Positions 1-11,592 of a DNA stretch of 64,000 bases are shown here, piece by piece (positions within the stretch are counted from its first letter, which is position 1; each line of letters starts with the position of its first letter). The stretch spans positions 7,641,001-7,705,000 of the forward strand of contig OY756972.1 in the NCBI GenBank assembly GCA_963580455.1, given 5' to 3'. Made by a program: the position numbers and the translations under genes. Source of the stretch: Euonymus europaeus (lineage: Eukaryota > Streptophyta > Magnoliopsida > Celastrales > Celastraceae). The notes below the pieces were generated by a model. It was not told the DNA's origin, searched no databases, and was given only the letters and a program-made list of their open reading frames with translations.

Positions 1-19
1 AGAATTATATGGCCAGGGC

Positions 20-629
20 ATGAGGCAAATGGACTCACTAGAATATCATAAGCCTTATCCAGCTGTGGTAGATCGAGAAAATCCTTATCCACGAGAATTT
101 AGAGTGTTGGACTTCACTCTGTTTGTTGGAGAAGAAGGATTATCCACTATGGAACACATTGGTCGCTTCACAGTGCAATACAGAGAACTTGGCAATTATG
201 AAAACTTTGACAACCTAAGACTCAGGTTGTTTCCAAATTCACTGATATGAGCTGATTTTACTTCGTAGTCCACACAGCCAAGAAATTCTGTCAACACATG
301 GTGGGAGATGGAAAGATCATTTCATACTCAATTCTTTCGGGCTTAGCCAGACATATTTGTGGCTGAACTGTCGAGGCTAGTGTAGAAACCTAGTAAAAAC
401 ACTGATGCCTACATTGCCTATTTCAAGAAGTTGCAAAATACATGTAGGATATATCTGCTTGAATAAGAGTTTGTCAAAATGGCACAACAAGGGTTGGATA
501 TCAAACTCAGGAAAAAATTTCAAGGTATGGAGTTTTATGATTTCTATGAAATGGCAGCGAAGGTAGCTAAATATGAGGAGCTGCGGAAAGAAGAATGAAG
601 GAGAAAGAAGTCTTCTATGGGTACCTACT
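20..629 (+). pseudogene. Tat-type gypsy gag, N-terminal and middle part (broken)
   Basis: Residues 1-76 read openly from 20 and include PYPREFRVLDFTLF and a following ST-EHIGRFTVQ stretch, the usual start of the plant gypsy gag (capsid) domain. After the stop near 250 the gag can be followed through shifted frames to about 629, with recognisable pieces such as KMAQQGLDIKLRKKF and MEFYDFYEMAAKVAKYEEL. Gag packages the element RNA in cytoplasmic particles. At least one stop and several frameshifts break it. The family assignment rests on motif memory, not on a search. Confidence 0.7.
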
Positions 630-647
630 ACAAAGAAGTAGAGGTAG

Positions 648-1058
648 ATGCTACTGAAGTCACAACAAAGAAGAAGATTTGGGTTTGCCCAGTATTATCC
701 AAACCTAAATCAGCTGAGGCAGCAAAGAAATAGCCCATTGGTAGCAATCTCAATTACACTTTTGATATCCCCAAAACAAAAGAAATTTTTGTGGCAGGAA
801 AAGTTTGTGACATTTCCAGCAGGGCATAAGCTACCATCTCTCGAGGAAATCAAAGGAAAATACTACTGCAAGTACCATGATGTGTGGTCCCATACTACCA
901 ACAACTGTTGGATGTTGAAGAATATGATCCTGGAGAATATCAACAAAGGAATCTTGTGTTTCTCTAACAAAGATTATATGTTGGTTGATGAAGACCCATT
1001 TTCGTCGGTAGCAATTGCCATGCACACTATCGATGTGGATTTACGTGACTATTTATAA
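648..1058 (+). pseudogene. Tat-type gypsy gag C-terminus with degenerate zinc-knuckle segment
   Basis: A 136-residue frame contains KYYCKYHDVWSHTTNNCWML around residues 90-110. This Cys/His segment is found at the end of gag in plant Tat-type elements and probably contacts RNA. It continues the gag of 20-629 after a frame change. The first half of the frame is not clearly gag and may be out of phase. There is no intact start context; this is a remnant. Confidence 0.6.
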
Positions 1059-1397
1059 CTCAAACAAAAATTGGAGAAAATGGGGTCAGACATAGGAGCG
1101 AAAGACGTATTTTCCTCAACGCAACAAAGAGAAGAAGAACCAATCAAGAATTGTTTTATAAAACAACCAGCCAATACCCCCCGGGTAAATGTCAAGTGGT
1201 GAGGCATAAGAAGTTCCCAGCGCTTCTAACTAGAAGTCAACTAAGGAGGAAGCAAAGGTAGTACGCTGCCCACATTTGGCATTTACAGGGGACATAACGA
1301 CCATTATTCAAACATAGGAGTTGGACTTGGGTCCGGAAAGAGCAAGTAGGTGGTCAAACACTAGTGAAAGAATAACCACCTGTAAAAGATTTCACCA

Positions 1398-2100
1398 TTG
1401 GAACAATCCAGGTACCATATGATTGTGCTACTCCTACTTTGGTTTCATTCAAATTGGTGCATTCCATCACCTATGCATCAACTCTTGGTGTGTTGGAGAG
1501 GAAATGATGTGGAGATCATCTGGGCAAATAATCATCCTTTCATGACTACCTCAGACCAGGTGGAAGCTCATTACTATTATGCTGAATATGGACCAATCAA
1601 ATGTATGGCAAAAGAGAAAGAGATGCAAAAAGTAGCGAAACACTTGTTACAACCATCGACCTTGATTTCATTTAGGACAAGTAGGTTGGAGCCAATCATT
1701 GAAGAAATCCCATGATGACACGATCCAAAGAGGAAAAAGAGGTAGTGGGGGCCACAATCAATAAACTAACTATGCAGGCTACCATAAAAAAAATTATGAT
1801 TGAAGAGATCGATGAAAAAGAGATGATAGTAGAAAAGGAAGATGGTTACAATGTGCAGCTGCAAGATGAAGAATTATGTTGGAATAACTTGAAAGCAGAA
1901 CTGGCTCATTTAGATGATTTATAGGCCGAATCTCAGGATGCTCTTAAGGAAGTAAACTGGGGGGGCAAAAAGAGCCTAGAGTGACATTCATCAGCGCTAC
2001 GTTGGACCCTGTTATCAAGTTATAACTTGTACATTTACTCCATGAATTTTGTGATTGCTTTGCTTAGGATTATCATGAAATTCCAGGATTGAACAGAAAG
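1398..2100 (+). pseudogene. Tat-type gypsy gag-RT linker region, function unassigned
   Basis: Two open stretches (1398-1715 and 1712-1924) overlap by a few bases in different frames. The first contains NDVEIIWANNHPFMTTSDQV and VEAHYYYAEYGPIKC, which I recognise from polyproteins of this element type just before reverse transcriptase. The second is rich in Glu and Lys. From about 1981 a third frame gives VTFISATLDPVIK and an HEFCDCFA-like stretch, which normally precede RT. I cannot place protease active-site residues, so no protease is claimed. Confidence 0.45.
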
Positions 2101-2114
2101 ATGATTTCTCTGGA

Positions 2115-3025
2115 CACACTCAGATTTATATTGCAGAAGAGGATTTTTCTAAGACAACATTCAGGTGTTTAGGTGCATTAGGTACTTACAAATGGATAGT
2201 GATGTCATTTGGACTGAAGAACACTGACGCTACCTACCAGCAAACCATGTACGCGATTTTTCATGATTTGATTGGCAGAAAACTAGAGGTATACATTGAT
2301 GATATCATCATGAAATCTGTGAAATCTCATGACCACATAGCTGATCTCATAATGGCATTTGAGAGAATGCGCCAATATCACTTGAAAATCAATCCTCCAA
2401 AATGTGCATTCGGTGTTAAAGCTACAAATTTTCTAGGCTTTTTTGTCCATTAGAGGGGTATGGAGGTTGGGCAAAACAAGACGAAGGGAATTTGTCAAGC
2501 TTAACTGCCAAAGAACAAGCAATACTTCAAAGTTTTCTCGGCCAGGTAAATTACCTTAGCAGATTTATATCTAATATCACAGGTAAAACCAAAGTTTTTT
2601 CAGTGTTGTTGAAGTTAAAGAAAGAAGATGTCTTCAGATTGGAGCCCAAACATGAGGAAGATTTTCAAACCATCAAAATCTATCTTAGCAAACCGCTAGT
2701 TCTCATGCCACCCAAAAAGATCGGACCTTTGAAATTGTATCTCCCAGCAACTGATGATTCAATTGGGTGCCTGGTTGCTCAAGATGATGAAGCTGGTAGA
2801 GAGATGGCAATTTACTACCTCAGCAGATTGTTGATAGATGCAGAGAAGCGTTATTTGGTGGTAGAGAAAATGTGCTTGACTTTGTACTATGCCTGTACCA
2901 AATTGATGCATTATCTGCTCCAGGCGAAAGTGTACGTGATCTCAAAGCTTGAGCTGATCAAGCATATCTTAACAAAACCTTTGTTAACAAGAAGAATTAG
3001 TCGATGGTCTTTGGCCTTAACGTAG
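2115..3025 (+). pseudogene. Tat-type gypsy reverse transcriptase and first RNase H (internally deleted)
   Basis: The palm is recognisable from about 2121 (QIYIAEEDFSKTTFRC) through SFGLKNTDATYQQ to the catalytic YIDDI at about 2299 and the KCAFGV/FLGF segment. A stop at 2451 separates it from the connection and retroviral-type RNase H (2492-3025: QVNYLSRFI, then LYLPATDDSIGCLVAQDD). The N-terminal third of RT is missing: the linker motif HEIPGLNRK at about 2078 runs almost directly into the middle of RT, a deletion of well over 100 residues. A one-base frameshift near 3000 leads into the next domain. Confidence 0.8.
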
Positions 3026-3335
3026 TTAAATCTCAAATGGAAGCCACAACAGGTGTAAAAGGACAAGTTTTGGCCAAGTTCCTTGCAGAGCATCCATGCC
3101 TCCAAGTTCCTGAAGCTTGGCAAAATACGGTAACCATGGTAGCAATTCCAGAGGAAGAAGAATGGTTGCTTAGATTTGATGGATCAAATATAGAAACATC
3201 TGCTGGCGCAAGGATAGTAATTCAATCTCCAAGAGGTATGAAAATTGCCTTAGCCCTTAATTTGGATTTCAAATGTACTAACAACCAGGCAGAATATGAA
3301 GCGTTAATTACTGGCTTGGTGATTTATGAAATCCT
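3004..3335 (+). pseudogene. Second (archaeal-type) RNase H domain of the Tat element, truncated
   Basis: The frame contains GQVLAKFLAEHP (tether), then WLLRFDGS with the first catalytic Asp, and CTNNQAEYEALITGL with the catalytic Glu. This pattern (DGS ... NNQAEYEAL) is the extra RNase H that Tat-lineage gypsy elements carry after their own RNase H. The domain is cut after about two thirds, at roughly 3335, by the junction with a copia LTR, so the remaining active-site residues are absent. Confidence 0.75.
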
Positions 3336-3539
3336 TGTTGTGCCTTTATATAAATTACTCATAGTGTGAGGGTTTGGGTGGTTTTTTGAGAGTCGAAAAA
3401 AAAACAAAAAACCCAAAACCCTAGATTAGAAACTCTCTCACTTGAGTTCGAGTTCCTAGTTCGAGGTCACACAAAAAAAAATCTAGTGTGCTCTATCAAC
3501 CAGAGGATCCTTCCTTGTAAATTTGTTGTATTCCATATA
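3336..3539 (+). repeat. Truncated 5' LTR tail of Copia-1
   Basis: This stretch aligns by eye with about 25700-26070: CTCATAATGTCTAGGGTTTG there against CTCATAGTGTGAGGGTTTG here, then a poly-A run, the AAACCCTAGATTAGAAACTC block, a CTATCAACCAGAG block and the CCATATA end. It directly precedes a tRNA-Met-type primer site, which marks it as the 5' LTR. Everything upstream in the LTR is lost at the junction with the gypsy RNase H. Confidence 0.75.
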
Positions 3540-3557
3540 ATTGGTATCAAAGCCGCA
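3540..3557 (+). promoter_or_regulatory. Primer binding site of Copia-1 (initiator tRNA-Met type)
   Basis: ATTGGTATCAAAGCCGC starts directly after the LTR end. TGGTATCA-AGC is the usual complement of the 3' end of plant initiator tRNA-Met used by copia elements to prime minus-strand DNA. Confidence 0.8.
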
Positions 3558-5394
3558 GTTGATATGGTACATGACATGCCGATCATGTTCTCTGAAAACT
3601 ACTATATGCTTCTAGGTTAGGTCATGTATGCATCTAACCTTTGTTTTGCAACATATGGTTCACGGGTTGTTATTGTCACGAATGCATGTTTTGATCTATA
3701 TTGTGTGTCTGATTTAAAAAAGGACATAAGATTTGTTGTATTATTGATGATAGCTGGATGTGAGCCTAGTTGTAAAGGGACATACGATTTTCTGTAATCA
3801 ATTATATTAGTTTTGTTTAAGTTGAAGATGCTAGAGGTGATCAGACAAGAAGAATCCTCATGGTGCTTAGTTGAAGATTTTGTAGACCATAGGTCGATCC
3901 TGTACGCCTCGAGCGACCATGTTGTTATGGTGGACAACTAGAGGAAGATTACTCGCAGGAGAAGAACTCTATTGATCATAACAGTCCCAATTTAATGTTA
4001 TAACTATCTTATTTGATATTGTTATTATCTATACATGTTCTTTTGTTTATGTTTACTTAAACAACTAAATGCATGAGAGATCATGAATAATATTAAAATT
4101 TAATGGTTGGTATTATCTGCATGTTGAATATTTATTTTAATAAATACATGCATAATAATCGTTGTATTTAATATAGAAATTCAATTTTCAAATTAAGTTA
4201 TATGATGCAAGTTTGGATAAAGTTAGCTTCCTATTTTTTAGGAACTTGGAACTTTTAAGAACTCTAAATACATATTGGATACTATTTGTAAAAAAAACTG
4301 AATTTATTAAATAATTAAATACATAAACTATCACTCAATTAAAATTACTAAGTGGGTAGGAGAATTTATCATAAGTAAATTCTATGGTCTCCATCATATG
4401 TTCATAAGAAAATATGTAGGTTTGGAAAGATGAGATATTAAATGTAACCATAGTATCATTTTTGAGAAAATTTATTTTAAACTTTAAGATTCTTTCAAAG
4501 AACCAAAGTGACTAATTCCGACCAATACATCTAGGTAATCTTATGGTGATTAATAATGCAATGTACAATAATTTCTTTCTAGGAATGAGATTTTTTAATT
4601 GCGCCGTTTTTACAAAAAAGTCTCCCTTTTCCTTGAAACAGATTAGTTGCTAGATTTGTTGATCACTAACTAAAAATTGAAAATGATGTGATAACGGTTT
4701 CACTTCTTGGTAAAAATCCGTATTGAATCTTTGTTTCGATCGGTAATATTAAAATGTGTAAATCTCAGTCAATACATATTTAAGATATCTTTATTATATG
4801 GATTTTTGCATTACATAAATATTTTCTAAGATTGAATTATTGATGAGAACTTTAATAGAGATGTAATTGATTATATGTGTTAACTTTGGCCTTCCTCCAT
4901 ATTGGAAATATTCAATTACGGAATCGCAGAGTATTAAATTTTGTTGATAGTCATAATAAGTAATCATTATTATAATCACTTATTCCCCATCAAAATAATG
5001 TCTATGAAAATGATCAAATTGTGATCACTTAACTATAAATTATGGAAATGTTTCCCATTTCAAAATAATTGTGATGGTTATACACTTAACTATAAATTAT
5101 GGAAATGTTTCCCATTTCAAATAAGTTCCATTATTTATAGGACCAAAGTATATCAGCCAGTTAATTTTGCTTGGTATTGTTTATTACCTAGACAGTAAAG
5201 TTAACAAGTTATTGAACTTATCCAAAAAAATGTTAAATGATATTTAGTCTCTCATCGAGGCATGCTATTGATGAATGTGGGTATCATAATTTGTTTGCTT
5301 AAATTAAAAAGTACTTTATTGCTCATTACATTATATTTATGTGATTCTCATATTGAAAATAATCCTAAATCTACTTGCATCAATTCTCACACAT
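3558..5394 (+). other. Copia-1 leader, no gene seen
   Basis: About 1.8 kb of AT-rich sequence between primer site and gag. All reading frames are short and none resembles a known protein. It contains a 57-bp-period duplication at 5026-5124. The length is large for a copia leader, so small unrecognised insertions are possible. Confidence 0.5.
5026..5124 (+). repeat. Two-copy tandem repeat, period 57 bp
   Basis: The block starting CACTTAACTATAAATTATGG and ending in CCCATTTCAAA occurs at 5026-5067 and again at 5083-5123, nearly identical. The copies are separated by AATTGTGATGGTTATA. Confidence 0.85.
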
Positions 5395-5692
5395 AACAAA
5401 CTGGAAGGACACAATTACATTGACTAAAAAAAACATTTAGACATTCTTTTGACTGTAAAATAATATAAGTATGTACTTGCTAAAGTCTGTCCACTAGAAC
5501 CCCTAGAGGAGGCAACCAAACAGGAAGCCTAAGCCTACCGAAAGTGAAACAAGGCTGACGAGATGGCACAATGCTATATTTGGAATCAATATCCAATGTC
5601 CTACAATCAACACGTTCTCTCCAATTCCAACACCACTTATCCTCTTCATTTTCAAGGCAATCTACCAAACAATTTATTGTCATCTTCAAGCT
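5395..5692 (+). pseudogene. Copia-1 gag N-terminal fragment (broken)
   Basis: Reading from the CATAACAAACTGGAAGG block gives HNKLEGHNYID, then LDILLTV, KYVLAKVCPLEP and ADEMAQCYI, in the order of the N-terminal capsid part of plant copia gag. At least four in-frame stops interrupt it. The sequence stops looking like gag at about 5692; the next copia motifs appear at 18953 (protease), so the gag C-terminus and zinc knuckle are lost. Confidence 0.7.
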
Positions 5693-7402
5693 AAGGTAAT
5701 TTTTTAGAAAATTCCATTATTTTTGTTGGATTCTTCTCTCTCTAACCCATCTTCTCTCTTGTTCTTGTTGGAGATTCTTTCCACAAAAATCCTCAACAAG
5801 CTTAATTTGGAGATCAAAACCTAAGAGCCCGTTTGGTTTGCCATTTTCACCCCGTTTTCAGTTTTGAGTTTTCATGAAAACTCAAAACTCGTTTGGTAAT
5901 GTAATTTTCGATTCTTGTTTTTGAAAACAGCCCCAAAATACAACACAGAAAATGAAAATGATATTTTGACGTTTTGAGTGTTTTCATCAGAACACCCAAA
6001 ACACGGAAAATTATTAAAACACGAAGCGCAGTCCGTCTTTTACGAGAACTACACTCCGCTTCCCCCCCTTTCTTCCAAATCGGCGTCTACTGCCATCCAG
6101 GGTTCCCAATCCATCCTTCGATTTGTGCGAGCGATATAGGGAAGTAAAGGTAAGAGTAGTTTTCAGAGATCCGGCACATTTGTGTTCTTGATTCGTGTAA
6201 GATTCAACCTTTTTTTATTCTCTTTTACTGCAGGTTGAGGGCTGGTTCATCTTCCTCTTAGATTCAACTCTGCTTCGACAATCAAAGGTCAGTGATTCTT
6301 CTCTTTGTTGTGGTGTTCTTCAATTTCTTTTGGATGTCCAGTCGATCTGGTACTGGTAGCCTTTGCAGGTCGTTCGAGCAACGATATTGTTTTGTTTAGG
6401 GCTGCTAATACAGAATCAGATAAGTCTTTGCTTTCGAATTCTTGCAACTTCTTATGCTAACTAGAAATATAACTAAGAAAAAGTTGTTATTGTCTGGGCT
6501 TCTTCAACTTGCGATCATCTTGAATGCGTGTTTGTTCCAATAAGTTCCTATCTACCTTCATTAATAAATGACTTGAGCAAATTCTTTCAAAGTCAACAAC
6601 AGTATTCTCCTTCGAGGGAATCCACCTTTTGAGCTTGCTGACTTTACCCAACTTCGTACAATTTCCAAACAACCTCTAATTTTCTTCACTATTTGGTAAG
6701 AATTTCCAACAATTTCCAAGTGATTCAAGAATCTAGAGGTTCTAAGGTTTTTCTAGGATTTGAGGATTTTGAATTAATGGGTATTTTTCTTGTTCTATTA
6801 ATTTAATTAGACTTTATTTGTGTTGAATTGTTAGGTTTAAGTATGGTTTTTGAAAATCAAGTGGGCAATTTGTTCTCTTAGTTGAAATTGGGAAAAGAAA
6901 GAAGAATTTTCTTAGCTTATAATTGTTCAAGTAAAGGTTTGGTTAACTTGGAAAAATAATATATTGTGGGATTGTGATATTTAGCCTCGATTAATATGGT
7001 ATAATGTTGATTTTTAGAGAAATGACATAAATTTTAGAATATTGGATTTTGAGATTGGGATGTTAGAGGGTTTGTGGCTATGGAATTAAATTGAGTTTAT
7101 TTTTATTAAATAGGTTAGTGACTTAACTTGGAGGATACTTGCATTGGTGGTTGGTGGTAGGAGTTTGTGCGTTGCCGTCAAGTAGGTAGGGATTTTCCTT
7201 CTCTTCCTTTGTTAAACCTTTCTTGTTCATAAAGTTTTGACTTTTATAATTCCTGAATCTTCCATATGTTATTCAATTTTATAAATTCTTTTGGGCTACT
7301 CTTTGATTGTTCCAAAGATAGCCGACCACCTAATATGATTTGTATGACGATTCTTTTGATTGAGTTATTATATATGTATATGTGCATTAACCCTGGAACA
7401 TG
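5693..7402. other. Unassigned insertion sequence; possible MITE terminus and 5'-UTR-like exons
   Basis: No protein is recognisable. At 5822-5840 TAA is followed by GAGCCCGTTTGGTTTGCC, a start typical of plant DNA transposons with TAA/TTA targets (PIF/Harbinger-like), but I do not find the matching far end. At 6060-6370 the sequence looks like a spliced leader: donor at 6150 and acceptor at 6233 bound an 84-base intron, donor at 6288 and acceptor at 6368 an 81-base one. The right part (about 7100-7402) resembles LTR body sequence and is probably the left half of the LTR ending at 18898. Confidence 0.35.
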
Positions 7403-8322
7403 TGAAAAATTGAGAATACTAAAATCAAAGAGGCGACACACAATATTTATGATGAAAACCCAATCAGGGAAAAAACTTGGGTGTTTATAGCCATCAACCT
7501 TGTAGCAATCCACTATAAACAAAAGGGTTACAAGAATATCCTTAGAGCTAGGATCCACATCATCTACACTAGTTTTTTTTGCTTGATTCGCTCAATACAC
7601 CCAACCACAAGTAGATTCATTCACACGGTACTCTAGAGTCGCTTTGAATTCTTCAAGTTTCAAGAACACACAAGTATGCCCTCAAACTGCAACGCAAGAA
7701 TGGATGAAGTTTATTAAAATAAAAAGTCGCGCAAAACATCAATTTCAGTTCAGTTTGTACGAGTAAAAAATATAAGGTTAATTGGTTTCTAAACGCTATT
7801 TATACAACCCATGAACAACCAACCAAACCTTAGATAATAACCTCAAAGATATACCATAAAATCACCCACGGATTTAGGAAAGAGATTAAGTTATAATCTT
7901 GAAATCAAGGTCATCAAAACAATAAGGAAAGACTTCCTTAAATTAAGGAGATGATTATCTCTAAAATAAAATTGAGATTAAACTTAATAAAGAGAGATAA
8001 TCATTTCTAAACCAACCATGATTTTATCCTAATCAATCAATTTAACTTAATCAATTAATTAAGTAAAATCAAGTATCCTATAAAAACACATCACATAAAT
8101 CCACGATGCAAGATTTCCAAAAATAACCTGATGCTCATGTAGGCTACATGCAGGTTACTTAAAATTGCTGTTATCTCATGTAGGCTACATGCAGATTATA
8201 TGACAATGTTGTTTGATCTTCAACTCTAGATCAACTTGCATTCTAACCTAATATGGATCCTAGATATTCTAAATTAGAATATTACATTGTTCAAGCATAG
8301 TGTCACACATTTAAACCTTACA
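7403..8322 (-). repeat. 3' LTR of the Sirevirus-like element
   Basis: Exactly 920 bp, ends TG...CA (plus-strand reading TGAAAAATTG ... CCTTACA). It aligns along its full length with 17030-17949. It holds two copies of the near-palindrome CATGTAGGCTACATG at 8136-8150 and 8177-8191. Confidence 0.93.
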
Positions 8323-8334
8323 AACTCTCCCTTG
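8323..8334 (-). promoter_or_regulatory. Polypurine tract of the Sirevirus-like element
   Basis: On the minus strand CAAGGGAGAGTT abuts the TG of the 3' LTR, the expected position of the plus-strand primer. Confidence 0.75.
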
Positions 8335-8733
8335 ACACTTGCTTGACAAATCCCCAAACTAAGTTCACACCCCAAGTCCTACTTCAACTAGAACTCCAGT
8401 AGACACTTGTCAATAGTAAGCTCATAAAACACATGAGTAATAATATCATGGGTAGCACATCGTATACCCATCAAATTAAATTAAAAAATAGAATCAGTTA
8501 GATGAGCACTATCACAGCATATAGAATCAATCAGATGAGAACCATCATAGCATATAAAGGTATGCATAAGCACCAAAGAAATTAGATTATATAAAACCAT
8601 ACACAATCCACAAACCCGTTCAAAAACATAACATAAGTGCAAACACATAGCAAATAAATGTTCTCAATATAAAACTGTTCTGATCTCAAACTAAGCAATT
8701 TGTATCTCTCCCTTTTGGAAAGTAAGAGGCAAC

Positions 8734-10136
8734 CTAAAATGGCCTATAGGGTTGAGGAGTTGATCTATTAGCAGCAGCATTAATGGCTTGGTTGATATCC
8801 ATTATCTCAGTCTTCAGTAACTGGTATTGACTCCTCAACTTTGTCATATCTTGACGACGAGCACGAGCACCTTCATGGACTCGAGTCTCAATGTATTCCA
8901 AAGCCTGCATGAGAGGCAGCTTGTCCTTCTCCAAGTCATGAACTTTTTCTAATAGAGTGATCATTTTGGCATCAATGGCATCATAGGTAGTAGTAATCTT
9001 ACTTTCCAAGGCAGTAAATGCATTCAGAATGGGGGTCAAATCAATGGCAGAAACAGATGATGAAGCAGATGACCCTCTCCCTGAAGATGTGAAGCTGGGT
9101 CAATAGATTTTTGTCCCTGAATATGAGGGATTTCCTGAATGCCAGAGTGAGGTTGGAGAATAGGTTTTTGCCTCTCACTTCTGGTGACTATTTTAACATT
9201 GATTGAGGGATCAGGAGCAATATGATCACTAGACAACTCAACTTTAGAGGCAGCCAGAAAATTAGAGTTCAAAACCCCGAAAGAAAGTCCATAATGAGTG
9301 GCTTTCTAATATTTGGCTTCAATAATTCTTCTAAAAATTGTGGTAGCCAAGCAGATGGATTTGCCAACAATAATAGCATGCAACAAATATAGACGATCTT
9401 CATTCAGGCCTCCTCGATGCCTAGTGGGCAGAATGTTACTACACATAAAGAAATTCAAAGCCCTATACTCTTTTAAGATTAGTATTAGGAAATTCTCCTT
9501 GAACTGGATCAGATGATCCATCACTCCTCAATTGGGTACACTCAACTTCTCAAACTAGTCAGACATGTCCAATTTATAAGGTTTGGAAGTGGTTTGCTTT
9601 ACTAGAGGTACATTCACCATTTTGGCAATTACCTTAGGAGAAACTACAAACTCATGACCTCTCACACTCGTCTGAATGGCAGGAATATCACAAAACTTTG
9701 GTTGAAACATATTGGCGTAGAATTCCTTCACTAACTCTACATAAATTACCCTAGAAACTTCACAAAGAAATTGCCACTGCCTAGATCGCATAATAGCTAG
9801 AATTTTAGTGTGCTCAAAATCAGACAGAATGAAACGACGTTCAGGTATGAAATCCTCATCGAAGAAAAATGATCATACTATTTCTTCACCTCAAAAGTGC
9901 GGAATCGATTTGCCAAAATGTGGAGGAGTAGGAGTTGCATCAAACGAGGATAAGGAAGACCCATGCAATTCCTCATTAGCCATAGAAGGAGGAGAAACCT
10001 CAGTATCTCTGCTACGAGTGGGTTTATGTGAGAAACCTCCCTTGGACTTCTTAGATTTAGATAGAGACACAAGGACTGTAGTCGAAGTGTCGAGGGAAAT
10101 AGCGAAAGACTTGGACAATCTTGTTTTGGGTGCCAT
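8734..10136 (-). pseudogene. Accessory ORF after copia pol, 'putative plant transposon protein'-like domain plus coiled coil
   Basis: The likely start is the ATG at 10136 (context AAAATGGC, protein MAPKTRLSK). A Ser/Lys-rich N-terminus is followed by a domain with PERRFILSDFEH (about 9845-9808), LVKEFYANMF and TSVRGHEFVVSP (9740-9630), RHRGGLNEDRLYLLHAI (9425-9370) and, after a frameshift near 9080, a helical, heptad-rich C-terminus (9039-8734). One frame covers about 9866-9100, with stops at 9891, 9555 and near 9525 and 9300. The motif order matches a plant-specific family often named 'putative plant transposon protein'; its function is unknown. No signal peptide or membrane segment is visible, so an envelope role is not supported. 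It lies in sense between pol and the 3' LTR. Confidence 0.65.
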
Positions 10137-11592
10137 TTTGGATGCAGAACAGAGGTACGGATGATCAATGGAAGCCTACACACGTACGACAAAGACGGTA
10201 GGTCTAGGGTTTATTTGACCAGAGAAGACATCTTCTAGAAAGAATACAGAGCTTCAAGCAAGCTCACTGAACTCTGAATAAAGCCGTGTTCGATTTTAGC
10301 ACTGTAAGTAGGTACTTTTTTTTGCCGGGTCTTTGATTTTGGGGATTTTATGGGAAAGGAAATGGCATTTAGGACATCCATCCCCAGGAAAAGAGAAAGT
10401 GTCTTGATTTCAACTGGTCTTCGAGAACCCGAAGATGGCATCGAAAACACAAAATAGGCATCCCTTGACTCAGCTGTGAGGGAATGGTCTCTTGCAAGAA
10501 GAAGAGCTTTGCCTTTGCTAGCGCAATCGTATAATAAGATCCATAATCTGACTCTATCAATGAGTTTTGAATCAAGAGATGATATGAATTAATTTTTCAA
10601 ACTAATCTTCCTAAATAGAAACTGAACTGAGAGCAGAGGAAGTTAGATAGCTTTTCGGATACTGACCACCCTATAAATATCTAGACTGCTTAACCAATCA
10701 AAATAGATGAATCACCCCATATACAATTGACACTCGGCAAACATGCAAAAACTAGTTTTTGAGGTAAGCTACATGGACGTTACATGAACTTGAGATAGCC
10801 TACATGAATGCTACAAGCAGTCATACACACAGAATTATTTAGCAACTGTACCACAATCACTCAACAATATATGATGTTAGATATGAAGGATTCTTCATTA
10901 TCAGCTTAATTGCCAAATATGAAGGTGTAAAAGTACTACCTCATTATTCCATTAAACATACTTTATACACTTAGTCAAATGATAATTCAGATCATGCGCG
11001 TGTGTTGCTCAAGTATTCATACTAAGCATAAAAAACCAATCATAGTAAAAGTTTTGAATCAATCTTCAACTTAGGCACACTCATGAGATACTTCCTATCT
11101 TTTTCACATATTTTTTCTCATGAGACTCTTCTATTTTCATCATCACTATTTTTCTTTCCATGAATGACTAGGTAGCCCTTTCCAATTTTGAACTCATTTA
11201 AGTTTTTAGATTTGAAAGAATGTAATTGGCGACTTTCACACTAGCGAAAGAATTTGTCTTTCATAGGAGCCCATAAAATACAAACATAAGAGTGGATTCT
11301 ATTAAAACTAGCACACATGCATGTCATGAGAGAAGTAGAGATTAGTGTTTTACAAATTTGAACTTCATCAAAAGTGTTTTATGCATAATATAAATGAAAT
11401 CCATACGGTGAGAATGAGTACACAGATCTATGAGTCAATTGAAGACTAAATAGATTACATCCTTGATAACATCACACCAAATAAATATAAACCATGCACA
11501 CATCAATCAAACACCACATGCAATAGATATATTATCATACAACTACATGAACTACATTGCTAATTATACTACTGGATACATGTGGGAAAGAA
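10137..11592 (-). other. Spacer between copia pol and accessory ORF
   Basis: No coding continuity is seen. Two features stand out. Words of the CATGTAGGCTACATG type recur at about 10763-10815 (GTAAGCTACATG, ATAGCCTACATGAATG). The stretch 10230-10570 is richer in GC than its surroundings and reads like plant organellar DNA, which I could not confirm. An AAACCCTAG box lies about 60 bases upstream of the accessory ORF start. Confidence 0.5.

Larger units (their letters stand above)
1..3335 (+). mobile_element. Tat-type Ty3/gypsy retrotransposon fragment, 5' end outside the window
   Basis: Pieces of gag, a gag-pol linker, reverse transcriptase and two successive RNase H domains lie in this order on the plus strand, in three frames with many stops. 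A retroviral-type RNase H followed by a second, archaeal-type RNase H is the hallmark of the Tat branch of plant gypsy elements. No integrase follows: the element is cut at about 3335, where a copia LTR begins. The left LTR and gag start lie beyond the window edge. It is dead; no domain is intact. Confidence 0.8.

Noticed and set aside
8734..10136. Calling the copia accessory ORF an envelope protein
   Set aside because: No signal peptide, transmembrane segment or fusion motif is visible; motifs fit the plant transposon-associated domain better.
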